Of a stretch of 64,000 nucleotides of DNA, positions 8,241 to 17,172 are shown piece after piece (position 1 is the stretch's first letter; each line of letters begins with the position of its first letter). The position numbers and the translations under genes were made by a program. Below the pieces are notes generated by a model. The model saw nothing but the letters and a program-made list of their open reading frames with translations, searched no databases and was not told the origin of the DNA. The DNA is from LMUY01 sp965276785. Lineage in GTDB: Bacteria; Pseudomonadota; Alphaproteobacteria; Acetobacterales; Acetobacteraceae. The DNA lies in contig OZ255629.1 of assembly GCA_965276785.1 (NCBI GenBank), positions 3,286,001 to 3,350,000 of the forward strand. Direction: 5' to 3'.

Positions 8241-9352
8241 GCGGCGGCTCGTGGCTGGAACCAGCGCCAGCGGCCATACAGGGTCTCGCTGGCAAGGATG
8301 GCGAGGAAGATCATGCCTTGCAGCACCAGCACGGTGGCGTCGGGCAGGCCCATGCGCCGCTGCAGCAAGCCGCCGGCCGCGCCGATGCCGCCGAGCAGCA
8401 GCGCCATAATGATGATGGCCAGCGGGTTGTGCCGCGCCAGGAAGGCGATGAGGATGCCTGCATAGCCGTAGCCGGCGATGAGCGAGGCGTTGGCGCGGCC
8501 ATGCACCGCCGCGACCTCGATGGCGCCGGCGAGCCCGGCGAAGGCGCCGCCCAGCACGCAGGCGCCCACGATGAGCCGGGCGACGGGAAAGCCCTGCAAC
8601 TGCGCTGCCCGGATGTTGCCGCCTGTCACGCGGGCGGCGAACCCCACCGACGTGCGAAAGATGAGCACCCAGCACAGCACGCAAGCGACGGCGCCGATCA
8701 GGATGCCGGGATGCACGTCGGTGCCGGGCAACGATGGCAGCATATCGGCGTCCGGGATGGGGTAGCTGGATGGTTTGTTGAGGCTCGCCGGGTCGCGCAG
8801 CGGGCCTTCGACCAACTGGTTGAAGATGGCGATGGCGAGATAGGCCATGATGAGGCTGGCGACGGTCTCGTTGATGCCGCGGCGCGCGCGCAGCAGGCCG
8901 ACCAGGCCGATCCAGGCGCCGCCCGCCGCGGCGCCAGCGAGCGCCATGGCCACCTGCACCAGCAGGGGGGGCAAGCTGGCCAGCGCCAGCCCGGCGCAGG
9001 TCGCGGCCAGGCCGCCCAGCACCAGCGCGCCCTCGCCGCCGATGACCACCAGGCCCAGCTGCGCCGGCACCGCGACGCAGAGGGCGGTCAGCAGCAAAGG
9101 GGAGGCGCGGGTGATGGTGTTCTGCAGTGAGAACCAACTGCCGAACGCGCCAATCCAGACCACGTTAAAGAAATCGGCTGGGGATTGGCCGATCGCGAGC
9201 AGGAAGATGCAGAACAGGATTGTGGCCGCCAGGATAGCGACCACAGGCACGAGAGCTGCCTCCAGCGCGCGCCGCAGGCGATAGGTCGTATCGGCCGGCG
9301 TCGATGGACGGGCCGCAAGAACAACCGGGGTGGTTTGGCCTCCCGCGCTCAC
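8237..9352 (-). CDS. Nucleoside/purine-type ABC transporter, permease 1
   Basis: A 371-residue inner-membrane permease, the larger partner of the heterodimer in BMP-type importers. It has an N-terminal cytoplasmic stretch, then about nine membrane segments. The block LGLVVIGGEGALVLGGLAAT and the coupling-helix region GGNIRAAQLQGFPVARLIVG are the equivalents of those in permease 2. The start is GTG at 9352, 15 nt after the binding-protein stop. The ribosome site is weak, so coupling to the upstream gene may drive translation. The alternative start cannot be much further in, because the first membrane helix begins near residue 34. Confidence 0.9.
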   Translation of the reverse strand: MSAGGQTTPVVLAARPSTPADTTYRLRRALEAALVPVVAILAATILFCIFLLAIGQSPADFFNVVWIGAFGSWFSLQNTITRASPLLLTALCVAVPAQLGLVVIGGEGALVLGGLAATCAGLALASLPPLLVQVAMALAGAAAGGAWIGLVGLLRARRGINETVASLIMAYLAIAIFNQLVEGPLRDPASLNKPSSYPIPDADMLPSLPGTDVHPGILIGAVACVLCWVLIFRTSVGFAARVTGGNIRAAQLQGFPVARLIVGACVLGGAFAGLAGAIEVAAVHGRANASLIAGYGYAGILIAFLARHNPLAIIIMALLLGGIGAAGGLLQRRMGLPDATVLVLQGMIFLAILASETLYGRWRWFQPRAAA

Positions 9353-9367
9353 TTTGGGGAACGGCGG

Positions 9368-10486
9368 CTAACTAATGGAGCCAGTCACGCCCTGGGCGAG
9401 ATAGTTCATCGACTCCAACTGAATGGCCGTCTCGGGGTAGGCGGTTCCAGCCGCGATCACCGTATTGCCTTTGTTGTCCTGCAACGGGCCCTTGAACACG
9501 CTGAAGTCGCCCTTCATCATCTCCGCCTTGACCGCATCGGCATGGTTGCGCGCCTCCGTGCCCACCGCGGGTCCGTAGAGCGACATCTTGACGAAGTTCT
9601 GTGCCAGGCCGCCGCGGACGAAATTGGGCAAAGGCTGGCCAGCCTGCATCTGGTCGGCGAACATCTTGTAGACCACCGCCCAATTCCACTCGGCCCCGGT
9701 GAGATACCCTTTCGGGGCCAGTGCGAGTTGGTTGGCGTGGTAGCCGCAGGTATAGGCGCCGCGGCCCTCGGTGGTCTGCACCACGACCTTGGGGCCATCG
9801 ACATGGCAGGTGATGACGTCGGCGCCGCCGTCGATCAGCGCATTGGTGGCCTCCGCCTCCTTGACCGGCATCGACCAGTCGCCGGTGAAGATCACCGCCG
9901 TGGTGATGGACGGGTCGACCGCGAGGGCGCCGAGGGTGAAGCTGTTGATGTTGATCAAGACCTGCGGAATGGGCTTGGCGGCGACGAAACCGAGCTTCTT
10001 GCTCTTGGTGCTGTAGGCGGCCACGACGCCGTTGAGGTATTGGCACATGCCGATATAGCCAAAATACGACCCGGCGTTCATGGGATGCTTCGACTTGTCC
10101 CACAACCCGCCGCAATGGCGGAACTCGATCTTCGGGTAGCGCTTGGCCATGCGCAGCATGTATGGGTCGAAGTAGCCGAAGCTGGTGGGAAACAGCAGCG
10201 AGGCGCCATCGAGCTGGATCATGCTTTGCATGGTCTTCTCGACGTCCTCCGTTTCGGGAACGCGCTCTTCCTCGATCACCTTGACTCCAGGCATCGACTT
10301 GATTGCGGCCGCGCCTTCGGCATGCGCCTGGTTGTAGCCGTAGTCGTCGCGCGGCCCGACATAGATGAAGCCGATGGTGACTGGCTTGGCAGCAGCGGCC
10401 GCGACACGACCTCCGGCGGCCATTGCCGCGGTGGCGCCGAGCCCGGCCAGAACCTGGCGGCGGGGAACGGGCTTCAAATGAACCAT
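9368..10486 (-). CDS. BMP-family periplasmic substrate-binding protein
   Basis: A 372-residue lipoprotein-like/PnrA-family binding protein that delivers a nucleoside or purine-type ligand to the ABC importer. The signal region PVPRRQVLAGLGATAAMAAG carries twin arginines, so Tat export is possible. The mature start TIGFIYVGPRDDYGYNQAHA is the family signature. Later blocks are FATS-like LLFPTSFGYFDPYM and VITCHVDGPKVV. ATG 10486 is chosen over an upstream in-frame start because a GAGGA site lies about 9 nt before it. First gene of the operon 10486-4069. Ligand identity is inferred only from neighbours. Confidence 0.92.
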   Translation of the reverse strand: MVHLKPVPRRQVLAGLGATAAMAAGGRVAAAAAKPVTIGFIYVGPRDDYGYNQAHAEGAAAIKSMPGVKVIEEERVPETEDVEKTMQSMIQLDGASLLFPTSFGYFDPYMLRMAKRYPKIEFRHCGGLWDKSKHPMNAGSYFGYIGMCQYLNGVVAAYSTKSKKLGFVAAKPIPQVLININSFTLGALAVDPSITTAVIFTGDWSMPVKEAEATNALIDGGADVITCHVDGPKVVVQTTEGRGAYTCGYHANQLALAPKGYLTGAEWNWAVVYKMFADQMQAGQPLPNFVRGGLAQNFVKMSLYGPAVGTEARNHADAVKAEMMKGDFSVFKGPLQDNKGNTVIAAGTAYPETAIQLESMNYLAQGVTGSIS

Positions 10487-10552
10487 GGTCGTGTCCTCAC
10501 TGCCTTTACGCGCCGCCGCCACGCACGATCACGCCGCTCGTTTGCGTGCTGT

Positions 10553-10577
10553 GAAAATGCAAGCGGCATGCCGCTTG
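10553..10577 (-). terminator. Hairpin terminator after the Tsx-like/small exported gene pair
   Basis: On the minus strand a 7-bp perfect stem (CAAGCGG/CCGCTTG, 10560-10577, loop CATG) is followed by CATTTT. This is a short Rho-independent terminator-like structure about 30 nt after the stop at 10606. It would separate the outer-membrane channel transcript from the BMP-transporter operon downstream. The T-run is short, so termination may be partial. Confidence 0.5.
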
Positions 10578-10605
10578 GAAGGAGCCGTGTGGCGCCCGGC
10601 TCGGT

Positions 10606-10878
10606 TCAGTGCGCGCCCCCGCCTGCCGAAGCACGGTCCGGCTGGTTGCCGTTTTCCGTGCCCGGCGCTTGTTTATCGGACCGCGCCAGCGCCTTGGCGT
10701 TCGGGCGCCGACGCGCGACGGGCTTGGCGCCCGGATCACCCTGCACCGAGTTGCGCGTGACCGCCGGGTCGTTGGGCGTTCCCACGGGGCTGCTCGTCGG
10801 CGCCTGCGCGAGAGCGCCACCGCCGCCAAGCATTGCAAACACAGCTGCGACCGCAAGCCATCTAGACTGTAGAGACAT
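10606..10878 (-). CDS. Small exported low-complexity protein, unknown function
   Basis: A 90-residue protein with a clear Sec signal peptide (MSLQSRWLAVAAVFAMLGGG, cleavage near ALA-QAP at about residue 25). The mature part is a hydrophilic, disordered-looking sequence rich in Pro, Gly, Ala, Asn and Arg. No domain is recognised. ATG 10878 is preceded by GGAG. An in-frame start a few codons upstream is possible but has no better site. It starts 17 nt after the Tsx-like channel gene, so the two are probably co-transcribed and may both sit in the periplasm or envelope. Confidence 0.6.
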   Translation of the reverse strand: MSLQSRWLAVAAVFAMLGGGGALAQAPTSSPVGTPNDPAVTRNSVQGDPGAKPVARRRPNAKALARSDKQAPGTENGNQPDRASAGGGAH

Positions 10879-10895
10879 CGTAACTCCAATCGCCA

Positions 10896-11771
10896 TTAGA
10901 AGTGGTAGCCGACCTCGACGAACACCGAACGTTGCTCCGTGCCCGTCGTGCTTTGCGGTACGCTGCCGAATTTGTTGTGCCAATACTCAAAGCCGACGCC
11001 CGCCTCGATTTTGCGCGGTGCGTAGCCGGTCAGAGCTCCCACATCGACCAGCAGCTTCGGATGCAGCAGAATCTCGACACGATGGTAGAAGTCGCCGGTG
11101 GCGCCGACACCTTTGGGGCCGATAAAGTTGGCAAAGCCGGTGAAGTTCAGCGGCACCGGGCCGACCGCAAACGGGAACGACCAAGCGGTCTCGATTTCAA
11201 AGGTTGGATCGTAATTGGTACCATTGCCGTTGAGCACAAAAGCGTCGGTGTTCCATTCCTTCGACAAGCCCGTGGTAATGGTCCAGAAGCCGCGGGGCAA
11301 ATCGATCGAGAATTGCGGGCCGACAATGATCAGGCGCTTGTAGGACGCGAATTGGTCGTTCTGCGTGTCGATGTCTAAGCCGAGCTCCAGACCGATGTCG
11401 CGGATCGGGCCGAACGAGAAATCCTTTGTGCCGCTGATTTTATTGCCGCTGAGCACGGTGCGGAACACGGCATAAAGCTCGAACGAGTTTGTGTTCTGCT
11501 TGCCCACGACGGCGTTGGAGAGGTCTTGATTGCCGAAATCCTCGAAATCCAGGCTGACGAAGTTGGATCCGTAGGTCCAGCCATTGGCATAGCTGATGTT
11601 GCCGGCCACCTCGTTGGCGTTCTTGCGGTACCCGGGCTGCTCATCCTCCGGCAGGTAGCGCAAGTTGAGGTAGGTGTCTTGAAAGTCGATGCCCCAAGCG
11701 AACGATTTGCAGGGGGCCAGGGCGAGAACCGCAAAAAACGGCAAGGCAGCTAACGCTTTGACCGGGCTCAT
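10896..11771 (-). CDS. Tsx/OmpK-like outer-membrane nucleoside channel
   Basis: A 291-residue predicted beta-barrel. It has a signal peptide (MSPVKALAALPFFAVLALAP), then WGIDFQDTYLNLRYLP and the block YGSNFVSLDFEDFGNQDLSN, which resembles the nucleoside-specific channel family. It ends in aromatic GYHF, the usual C-terminal Phe of barrels. ATG 11771 is chosen because it places the signal peptide at the N-terminus and has GGAG upstream; an in-frame start at 11822 adds 17 atypical residues. Its place between the BMP importer and purine deaminase genes supports nucleoside or nucleobase entry through the outer membrane. The family call rests on short motifs and context. Confidence 0.75.
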   Translation of the reverse strand: MSPVKALAALPFFAVLALAPCKSFAWGIDFQDTYLNLRYLPEDEQPGYRKNANEVAGNISYANGWTYGSNFVSLDFEDFGNQDLSNAVVGKQNTNSFELYAVFRTVLSGNKISGTKDFSFGPIRDIGLELGLDIDTQNDQFASYKRLIIVGPQFSIDLPRGFWTITTGLSKEWNTDAFVLNGNGTNYDPTFEIETAWSFPFAVGPVPLNFTGFANFIGPKGVGATGDFYHRVEILLHPKLLVDVGALTGYAPRKIEAGVGFEYWHNKFGSVPQSTTGTEQRSVFVEVGYHF

Positions 11772-11921
11772 GGCTGCAACTCCGAGATTGTGACCGAAGC
11801 GTTGCAGCAAGAGGCATGCCATGAATGTGAACGAGCCGCGCGAAATCGTGATTGTGGGTTGTCTTGCTGGAGTTTGCTGTGGGTTTGCCGCTGCGGGTTG
11901 GCGATGACGGAACGCGTGCGG

Positions 11922-13262
11922 CTATGACGCTAGCGCCCGTGCGGCAAGGCGGTGGGTTTGCATGAGAACAGGCAGGTCCAGGCCCGGGATCGTGCCATCC
12001 TCGACCACCCAGCGCCCGGCGACCATCACCCGGTCGGCTCGCTGCGCGCCGCAGAGCACGAGCGCCGCAATCGGGTCTCCGGCGCCGGAAAAGCGCAGTT
12101 CGTCCAGCTTGAACAGAGCGAAATCCGCCGCTGCGCCGACCGAGATATGGCCGAGTTCGGATCGTCCTATGCAGCCGGCCGAGCCGGTGGTGGCCCAGCG
12201 CAGCGCGTCGAGATGGGAGACTGCCGCAATGCCGTTGGCGCCGCGTTGCAGCAGCATCGCCGCGCGAACCTCGGCAATCAGGTTGGACCCGTCGTTGGAG
12301 GCGGAGCCATCGACGCCCAACCCGAGCGACACGCCGGCCGCTTCCAAGCCGCAGGCAGGACAGGTTCCAGACGCGAGCAATTGGTTGCTACATGGGCAAT
12401 GAGTGACCCCGACCTTGGCACGTCCGAGCCGCGCCATATCGGCGGCATCGAAATGGACGCCGTGCGCCAGCCAGGTTCCTGGCCGCAGCCAATCGCACTG
12501 CTCGAGGTAATCGAGCGGGGTGCAGCCGTAGCGGGCCTGGCAATAGGCGGTCTCGTCCTGGGTTTCGGCCAAATGGGTATGCAGGCGCACGCTGTGCCGC
12601 GCGGCCAATGCCGCGGTCTCGCGCATCAACCGCGTGGTGACGGAGAAAGGCGAACAGGGCGCGAGCGCCACTTGCAACATGGCGTGCGGCGCCGGGTCGT
12701 GCAGTTGCGCAATCAGCCGTTCGCTGTCGGCGAGGACTGTGTCGGTGTCCTGCACCACGGTGTCGGGCGGCAAGCCGCCGTCGCGCTGCCCCAGATCCAT
12801 CGAGCCGCGGGTGAACACGGCGCGGATGCCAAGCCGCTTGGCGGCGGCGGCCTCGATCGGGATGGCATCCTCCAACCCGGCCGGGAACAGGTAGTGGTGA
12901 TCGGTCGTGGTGGTGCAGCCCGACAGCATCAACTCGGCCAATGCGACGGTGACCGCGGCCTCCAGCGCGGCCGGCGTGAGCCGCGCCCAAATGGGGTAGA
13001 GCGCTTGCAGCCAGCCAAACAGCGTTCGGTCCATCGCCGCCGGGCAGCACCGCGTGAGCGTTTGGAAGAAATGGTGATGCGTGTTGATCAATCCCGGCAG
13101 GATGACGTGCTCGCTCGCGTCGAACACTACCGAGGGTTGCGAAGGGGAAGCGCCGGCGGGGACCAGTTCGACGATGCGCCCATCCTGCACCACGACACCG
13201 CCGGGTGCGTCGGCGAGGATGGCCAAGGGATGGGCAAGCCAGAGCGGCTGGGTGCGTTGCAT
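11922..13262 (-). CDS. 8-oxoguanine deaminase (amidohydrolase)
   Basis: A 446-residue zinc amidohydrolase of the guanine/cytosine deaminase group, predicted to convert 8-oxoguanine to urate. Metal ligands are visible in PGLINTHHHFFQTL (residues 56-69), RLHTHLAETQDE, LAHGVHFD and LGVDGSASNDGSNL. The long central segment SGCTTTTDHHYLFP and THCPCSNQLLASG match the 8-oxoguanine deaminase/TrzA-like subgroup. Its product would feed the uricase encoded divergently next to it. ATG 13262 has no clear ribosome site, but the N-terminus WLAHPLAILADAPGG is in family register. Length is normal. Confidence 0.88.
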   Translation of the reverse strand: MQRTQPLWLAHPLAILADAPGGVVVQDGRIVELVPAGASPSQPSVVFDASEHVILPGLINTHHHFFQTLTRCCPAAMDRTLFGWLQALYPIWARLTPAALEAAVTVALAELMLSGCTTTTDHHYLFPAGLEDAIPIEAAAAKRLGIRAVFTRGSMDLGQRDGGLPPDTVVQDTDTVLADSERLIAQLHDPAPHAMLQVALAPCSPFSVTTRLMRETAALAARHSVRLHTHLAETQDETAYCQARYGCTPLDYLEQCDWLRPGTWLAHGVHFDAADMARLGRAKVGVTHCPCSNQLLASGTCPACGLEAAGVSLGLGVDGSASNDGSNLIAEVRAAMLLQRGANGIAAVSHLDALRWATTGSAGCIGRSELGHISVGAAADFALFKLDELRFSGAGDPIAALVLCGAQRADRVMVAGRWVVEDGTIPGLDLPVLMQTHRLAARALAS

Positions 13263-13417
13263 AGTTGGAACTGTATGGCATAAGCTTTGCAGCTCACATC
13301 GTAATTCGCAGACCGGCGCTTGTAGCGGGGCAGGAAGGGATAGCTCGGCGGAGATGCAGCGCCGAGAGGTTCAGCACGCACCCGCTATCACCGCCGATCA
13401 CGCTTGAGGAGATAGCC
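13263..13417. promoter_or_regulatory. Divergent promoter region between 8-oxoguanine deaminase and uricase genes
   Basis: This 155-bp gap must hold both outward promoters. An imperfect dyad (CATAGTT-GG-AACTGTATG, 13260-13277) overlaps the deaminase start codon and could be a repressor site for a purine-responsive regulator. No regulator gene is encoded nearby. A good AGGAG ribosome site (13407-13411) serves uricase. No confident -35/-10 pair was found. Confidence 0.3.
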
Positions 13418-14254
13418 GTGGCATTGATCCGCAACAGCTATGGCAAAGGGCGCGTTCGCGTGGCGCGAGTTTACCGCGACGGCGACTACAATGAGGTGCG
13501 AGACCTGGGCGTCAATGTCTGGCTGGATGGCGACTTCGGAGCAGCCTATACCGCTGGGGACAACCGACGCGTGATTGCGACGGACACGATCAAGAACATT
13601 ACCTACATCACGGCACGCGAGCACCTGCGGGCGTGCGCGGAACAGTTTGCTCAGGCGCTCGCCGACTGCTTTCTTGCGCGCTACCCCCAGGTCAATAATG
13701 TTCGTGTGACGACTAGCGAAACGAAGTGGGACCGCGCCGTGTTCGGCGGCCGCGCGCATCCGCATAGTTTCACCCTGGACGGCAACGGACGGCCGACGGC
13801 CGAGGTGGTGGCGAGCCGTAGCCAAACGACGGTGACATCGGGCATATCTGGCTATACCTTTATGAAATCCACGGCGTCCGGCTGGGTGGACTACGTGATG
13901 GACGACTACACCACTCTGGCGCCAACCACCGACCGCATTGCGGCCACCGCGATGGATGCGAGTTGGGTGTGGCGCCTAGCGCCGGCCGACTACTCGGAGG
14001 CCAATGCGAAGGTCGTGGCCACGATGCTGGAGGTGTTCGGCACAACCTATAGCTATGGGGTGCAGGACAGTCTTTACCGCATGGGCGAGGCAGCGCTTAC
14101 CGCCATCCCGGAGCTGGCATCGATCCGGATGGCTTGCCCGAACAAGCACTACATTCCGACGAACCTCGATCAGTTCGGGCTTGCTGCGGATAACATGGTG
14201 TTTGTCGCCACGGACGAGCCGCACGGCCAGATCGAGTGCGAGGTCGGCCGCTAA
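13418..14254 (+). CDS. Urate oxidase (cofactor-free uricase)
   Basis: A 278-residue uricase oxidising urate with O2 to 5-hydroxyisourate and H2O2. The catalytic residues of the family are in place: K10 (SYGKGRVRV), T55 (IATDTIKNI) and H244 (NKHYIPTNL). Other signatures are LARYPQVNNVRV and STASGWVDYVMDDYTTL. The GTG at 13418 follows AGGAG by 6 nt and gives the standard N-terminus; an in-frame start at 13265 would add 51 unrelated residues. The stop overlaps the convergent deaminase-like gene by 4 nt. The HIU hydrolase and OHCU decarboxylase that normally follow are not in the window. Confidence 0.95.
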   Translation: MALIRNSYGKGRVRVARVYRDGDYNEVRDLGVNVWLDGDFGAAYTAGDNRRVIATDTIKNITYITAREHLRACAEQFAQALADCFLARYPQVNNVRVTTSETKWDRAVFGGRAHPHSFTLDGNGRPTAEVVASRSQTTVTSGISGYTFMKSTASGWVDYVMDDYTTLAPTTDRIAATAMDASWVWRLAPADYSEANAKVVATMLEVFGTTYSYGVQDSLYRMGEAALTAIPELASIRMACPNKHYIPTNLDQFGLAADNMVFVATDEPHGQIECEVGR

Positions 14255-15525
14255 AACAGGCGGTCAAGCTCACGGTAGCTCGGCGTCGTGGTGTCGATCG
14301 GCCGGCCGGACCTCAGCACAATCCGGTCGGCTTGCGGGCGGGACAGCAACTCGCTGTAATCGCGGGCTGAGAACAGCACGAGGTCGGCAGGCAGACCAGG
14401 GCGGAGGCCATAGCGGTGCTGCATCATCGCGGCCGGTTGCGTGGTGATGCAAGCGGGCCATGGGTCGACCGGCTGGTCAAGATGGCCGATCCGCACCGCC
14501 TCGCGGAACACCTCGACCAGGTCGAGATCGCCGAAGCCATAGAACGGGTCCCGCGTGTTATCGCTGGCGAGGATGACGCGGATGCCCGCCGCATGCAGTT
14601 CGTGCAGCAGGGTGATGCCGCGCCACGTCGGAGTTCCGCCGCGGCGTCCCTGCAGATACAGGTTCACCATGGGGAGGCTCACGATGGTGAGCCCCGCATC
14701 GGCCACAAGCGCAATTGTCTCCGCCGCGTCCGCCGGGTCCTGCACCGCCAGGCTGCAGCAATGGCCGCAGGTGACCCGGCCCTGGTAGCCGCGGCGGATG
14801 GTTTCCTGCGCGATCAGGCGCAGCGTGTGGGCGGCCGGGTCACCGGTCTCGTCCACGTGCAGGTCGATGTCGAGGTTGCGGTCGGCGGCTAGGTCGAACA
14901 CGCGGCGGATGAGCGCCGGCGCGTCCGGCTGCAGCGCGCCGGAGCCGCCGAGCAAGCCGCCCGCTTCCGCCACAGTATCGGCCATCTCCTCGGCGAAAGG
15001 AGTGGCATAGGCGTCGAGCGGCACCAGGCTCGTGCCTTGCAGCGCGATGCGGCCGGACCATTCCTCGCGCAGGCGGCGGAACACGGGCCAGGTGATGCGG
15101 AGCTGCTCGCCCAGGCTGTCGAGATGGGTGCGGATCGCCACAGTACCGTGGGCGTATGCGCATCGCAGGCCGAACTCGGCGCGGGCTGCCACGTCCTCGG
15201 CGCTCCAATTCGCTTCCCGGTCCGCCTTGACAGCAAGCTGAGCCGCCAGATGCGTGCCGTCGCGATTGGCCGCGCGGGGCCAGATTTGGCCTTTGTCGAG
15301 ATGGGTGTGCATGTCGACGAAGCCGGGGATGACGATACTGCCAGCCGCCGCCACCGACACACTGGATGGCGGCAGTGACGCGCCAGCCGCCACGATCTGC
15401 CCGGCGCTGACCTGGATGTCATAGTCCACCAAGCCAGCAGTCGACTCGTCATTGGTCAGGAAGGCGGGCACGTGGGCGCCGCGGATGGTGAAATCGCCGG
15501 TGCTGGGAAGCGTGAGGAACGGCAT
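14251..15525 (-). CDS. Cytosine-deaminase-like amidohydrolase
   Basis: A 424-residue amidohydrolase close to CodA. It shows the metal-site motifs PGFVDMHTHLDKGQIWP, IDLHVDETGD, the GHCCSLAVQ block and the signature ASDNTRDPFYGFGDLDLVEV. These hydrolases deaminate cytosine, isoguanine or related pyrimidine/purine amines in the cytoplasm. It is the distal gene of a tight minus-strand operon with the NMT1-type ABC importer (gap 6 nt from the permease), so it probably acts on what that transporter brings in. The exact substrate cannot be told from sequence. Confidence 0.87.
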   Translation of the reverse strand: MPFLTLPSTGDFTIRGAHVPAFLTNDESTAGLVDYDIQVSAGQIVAAGASLPPSSVSVAAAGSIVIPGFVDMHTHLDKGQIWPRAANRDGTHLAAQLAVKADREANWSAEDVAARAEFGLRCAYAHGTVAIRTHLDSLGEQLRITWPVFRRLREEWSGRIALQGTSLVPLDAYATPFAEEMADTVAEAGGLLGGSGALQPDAPALIRRVFDLAADRNLDIDLHVDETGDPAAHTLRLIAQETIRRGYQGRVTCGHCCSLAVQDPADAAETIALVADAGLTIVSLPMVNLYLQGRRGGTPTWRGITLLHELHAAGIRVILASDNTRDPFYGFGDLDLVEVFREAVRIGHLDQPVDPWPACITTQPAAMMQHRYGLRPGLPADLVLFSARDYSELLSRPQADRIVLRSGRPIDTTTPSYRELDRLF

Positions 15526-15531
15526 TGTGCG

Positions 15532-16332
15532 CTAGTGCTCCCGCGCGACGGCGCTCTCATGCCAACTACCAAGCACCGCCTGTTGCAACCACACCATCAG
15601 GCCGTAAAGCAGCACCCCGGTGGCAGTGATGAGGAACAGCGCGGCAAACATCCGCGGGATGTCGAGCTGGAAGCTGGATTGCAGGATCTCATAGGCGAGC
15701 CCGGCGCTGCTGCCGCCAGTGCCGGCGACGAACTCTGCCACGACGGCCCCCACCAGGGACAAGCCCGAGGAAATCCGCAGCCCAGCCATGAAGAACGGCA
15801 GCGCGCTCGGGATGCGCAATCGCCACAGCGTGGCCATCGAACTCGCCTTGTTCATCTTGAAATAGGCCTGCAAGCCCGGCTCGATGCTGCGCAGCCCGAT
15901 TGTGGTGTTTGAAATGATCGGGAAAATCGCGATCACCGTCGCGCAGACCGTGAGCGCGACCGCGGTGTTCTTTACTAGGATAATGATGAGCGGCACCACC
16001 GCCACAATCGGCGTGACTTGCAGCAGCACAGCATAGGGCATGAGGCTGAGCTCGATCAGTCGATTTTGCACGAACAGGAAAGCGATCAGTGTGCCGAGCA
16101 CGACCGAGGCCATGAAGGCCAGCACCGTCACTTTCAGTGTGCTCCATAATCCATGCAGCAGGACGGGCCAGCTTTCCATGAAGGAGGAAGCGATATCGGT
16201 AGGCATCGGAAACAGGTAGCGTGGTACCTGGAAGTAGCGGCAGGCGCCCTGCCAGACGATGAGCAAGGCCACACCGACGGCGACCGGCGCCATGACTTGG
16301 CCAAACCAGGGCCGCTTGATCAGCGGCACCAT
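15532..16332 (-). CDS. NMT1-type ABC transporter permease
   Basis: A 266-residue inner-membrane permease of the BPD_transp_1 (SsuC/TauC/ThiX) family. It has six hydrophobic segments and a coupling loop (EPGLQAYFKMNKASSMATLW, then RLRIPSALPFFMAGLRIS). ATG 16332 is used because it overlaps the ATPase stop by 1 nt (TGATG); an in-frame start at 16389 would lie inside the ATPase gene. With the ATPase and binding protein it forms a three-part importer, by context for a nucleobase or pyrimidine-like ligand. Confidence 0.9.
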   Translation of the reverse strand: MVPLIKRPWFGQVMAPVAVGVALLIVWQGACRYFQVPRYLFPMPTDIASSFMESWPVLLHGLWSTLKVTVLAFMASVVLGTLIAFLFVQNRLIELSLMPYAVLLQVTPIVAVVPLIIILVKNTAVALTVCATVIAIFPIISNTTIGLRSIEPGLQAYFKMNKASSMATLWRLRIPSALPFFMAGLRISSGLSLVGAVVAEFVAGTGGSSAGLAYEILQSSFQLDIPRMFAALFLITATGVLLYGLMVWLQQAVLGSWHESAVAREH

Positions 16333-17171
16333 CAGGCGAGGCGGCTGGCCACGGAGGCCTCGGTCAGCATGAGCGACAAATCCCGGCACAGCAAAGCGAA
16401 CCGGTCGGATTTACGGAACACCTCGTCGCGCGGCAAGGGCTCGGCGACCAGGAACTCGCCGAACACGCGGCCGGGATTAGCCGCCATCACCACGATGCGG
16501 GTGGAGAGGAACACGGCTTCGTAGATCGAGTGGGTGACGAAGATGTTGGTGAGGTGGCGCTCCCAGGCTAGCCGGACTAGGTCCTCGTCCAGCTTGTTGC
16601 GGGTGAACTCGTCGAGCGCACCGAACGGCTCGTCCATCAATAGCAAATCCGGCTCGGTGACCAGCGCGCGGGCGATTGACACACGCATTCGCATGCCGCC
16701 GGAGAGTTGCCGCGGGAAACGGCGCGCGGCCGGGGTGAGATCAACTTGCGCCAAGGCGGCTTGGACCCGGTCTGCTGCCTCCGCCCGCGGCACTCGCGCC
16801 AGGTCGAGCGGCAGGCGCACGTTGGTGTCGACTCGGGCCCATGGCATCAATGTTGGGTCCTGGAACACGAAGGCGAGCCGCCTGCCGGGCGCGCCGACCG
16901 CCTCGAAGCCGCCGCGCCACCATAGCATTTTGCCATCACTGGGTTCGATCAGGTTGGCGATGAGCTTGAGCAGGGTCGACTTGCCGCACCCGGAAGGCCC
17001 GATGAGGCTGATGAACTCGCCTGGCGCGATCGAGAGTTGTATGGGCGCAAGACCGCGCACGCCATTGGCGAAGACCTTGTCTGCCGACAGGACTTCGACC
17101 ACGGGCGGATGCGCTGGAGCGGTGGCAGCCAGGGGGCCGGCCGCCCTCCCGAGTACTGGTTGCTGTAACAC
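16332..17171 (-). CDS. NMT1-type ABC transporter ATPase
   Basis: A 279-residue ATP-binding subunit of the SsuB/TauB group. Motifs are Walker A GPSGCGKST, the Q-loop FVFQDPTLMPWA, the signature LSGGMRMRVSIARAL, Walker B LLLMDEPFGALDE, and the H-loop FVTHSIYEAV. The start is GTG at 17171, right after the binding-protein stop. The first 25 residues are a non-conserved Pro/Ala-rich lead, so the true start could be slightly later. It energises uptake together with the flanking permease and binding protein. Confidence 0.92.
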   Translation of the reverse strand: MLQQPVLGRAAGPLAATAPAHPPVVEVLSADKVFANGVRGLAPIQLSIAPGEFISLIGPSGCGKSTLLKLIANLIEPSDGKMLWWRGGFEAVGAPGRRLAFVFQDPTLMPWARVDTNVRLPLDLARVPRAEAADRVQAALAQVDLTPAARRFPRQLSGGMRMRVSIARALVTEPDLLLMDEPFGALDEFTRNKLDEDLVRLAWERHLTNIFVTHSIYEAVFLSTRIVVMAANPGRVFGEFLVAEPLPRDEVFRKSDRFALLCRDLSLMLTEASVASRLA

Positions 17172-17172
17172 G

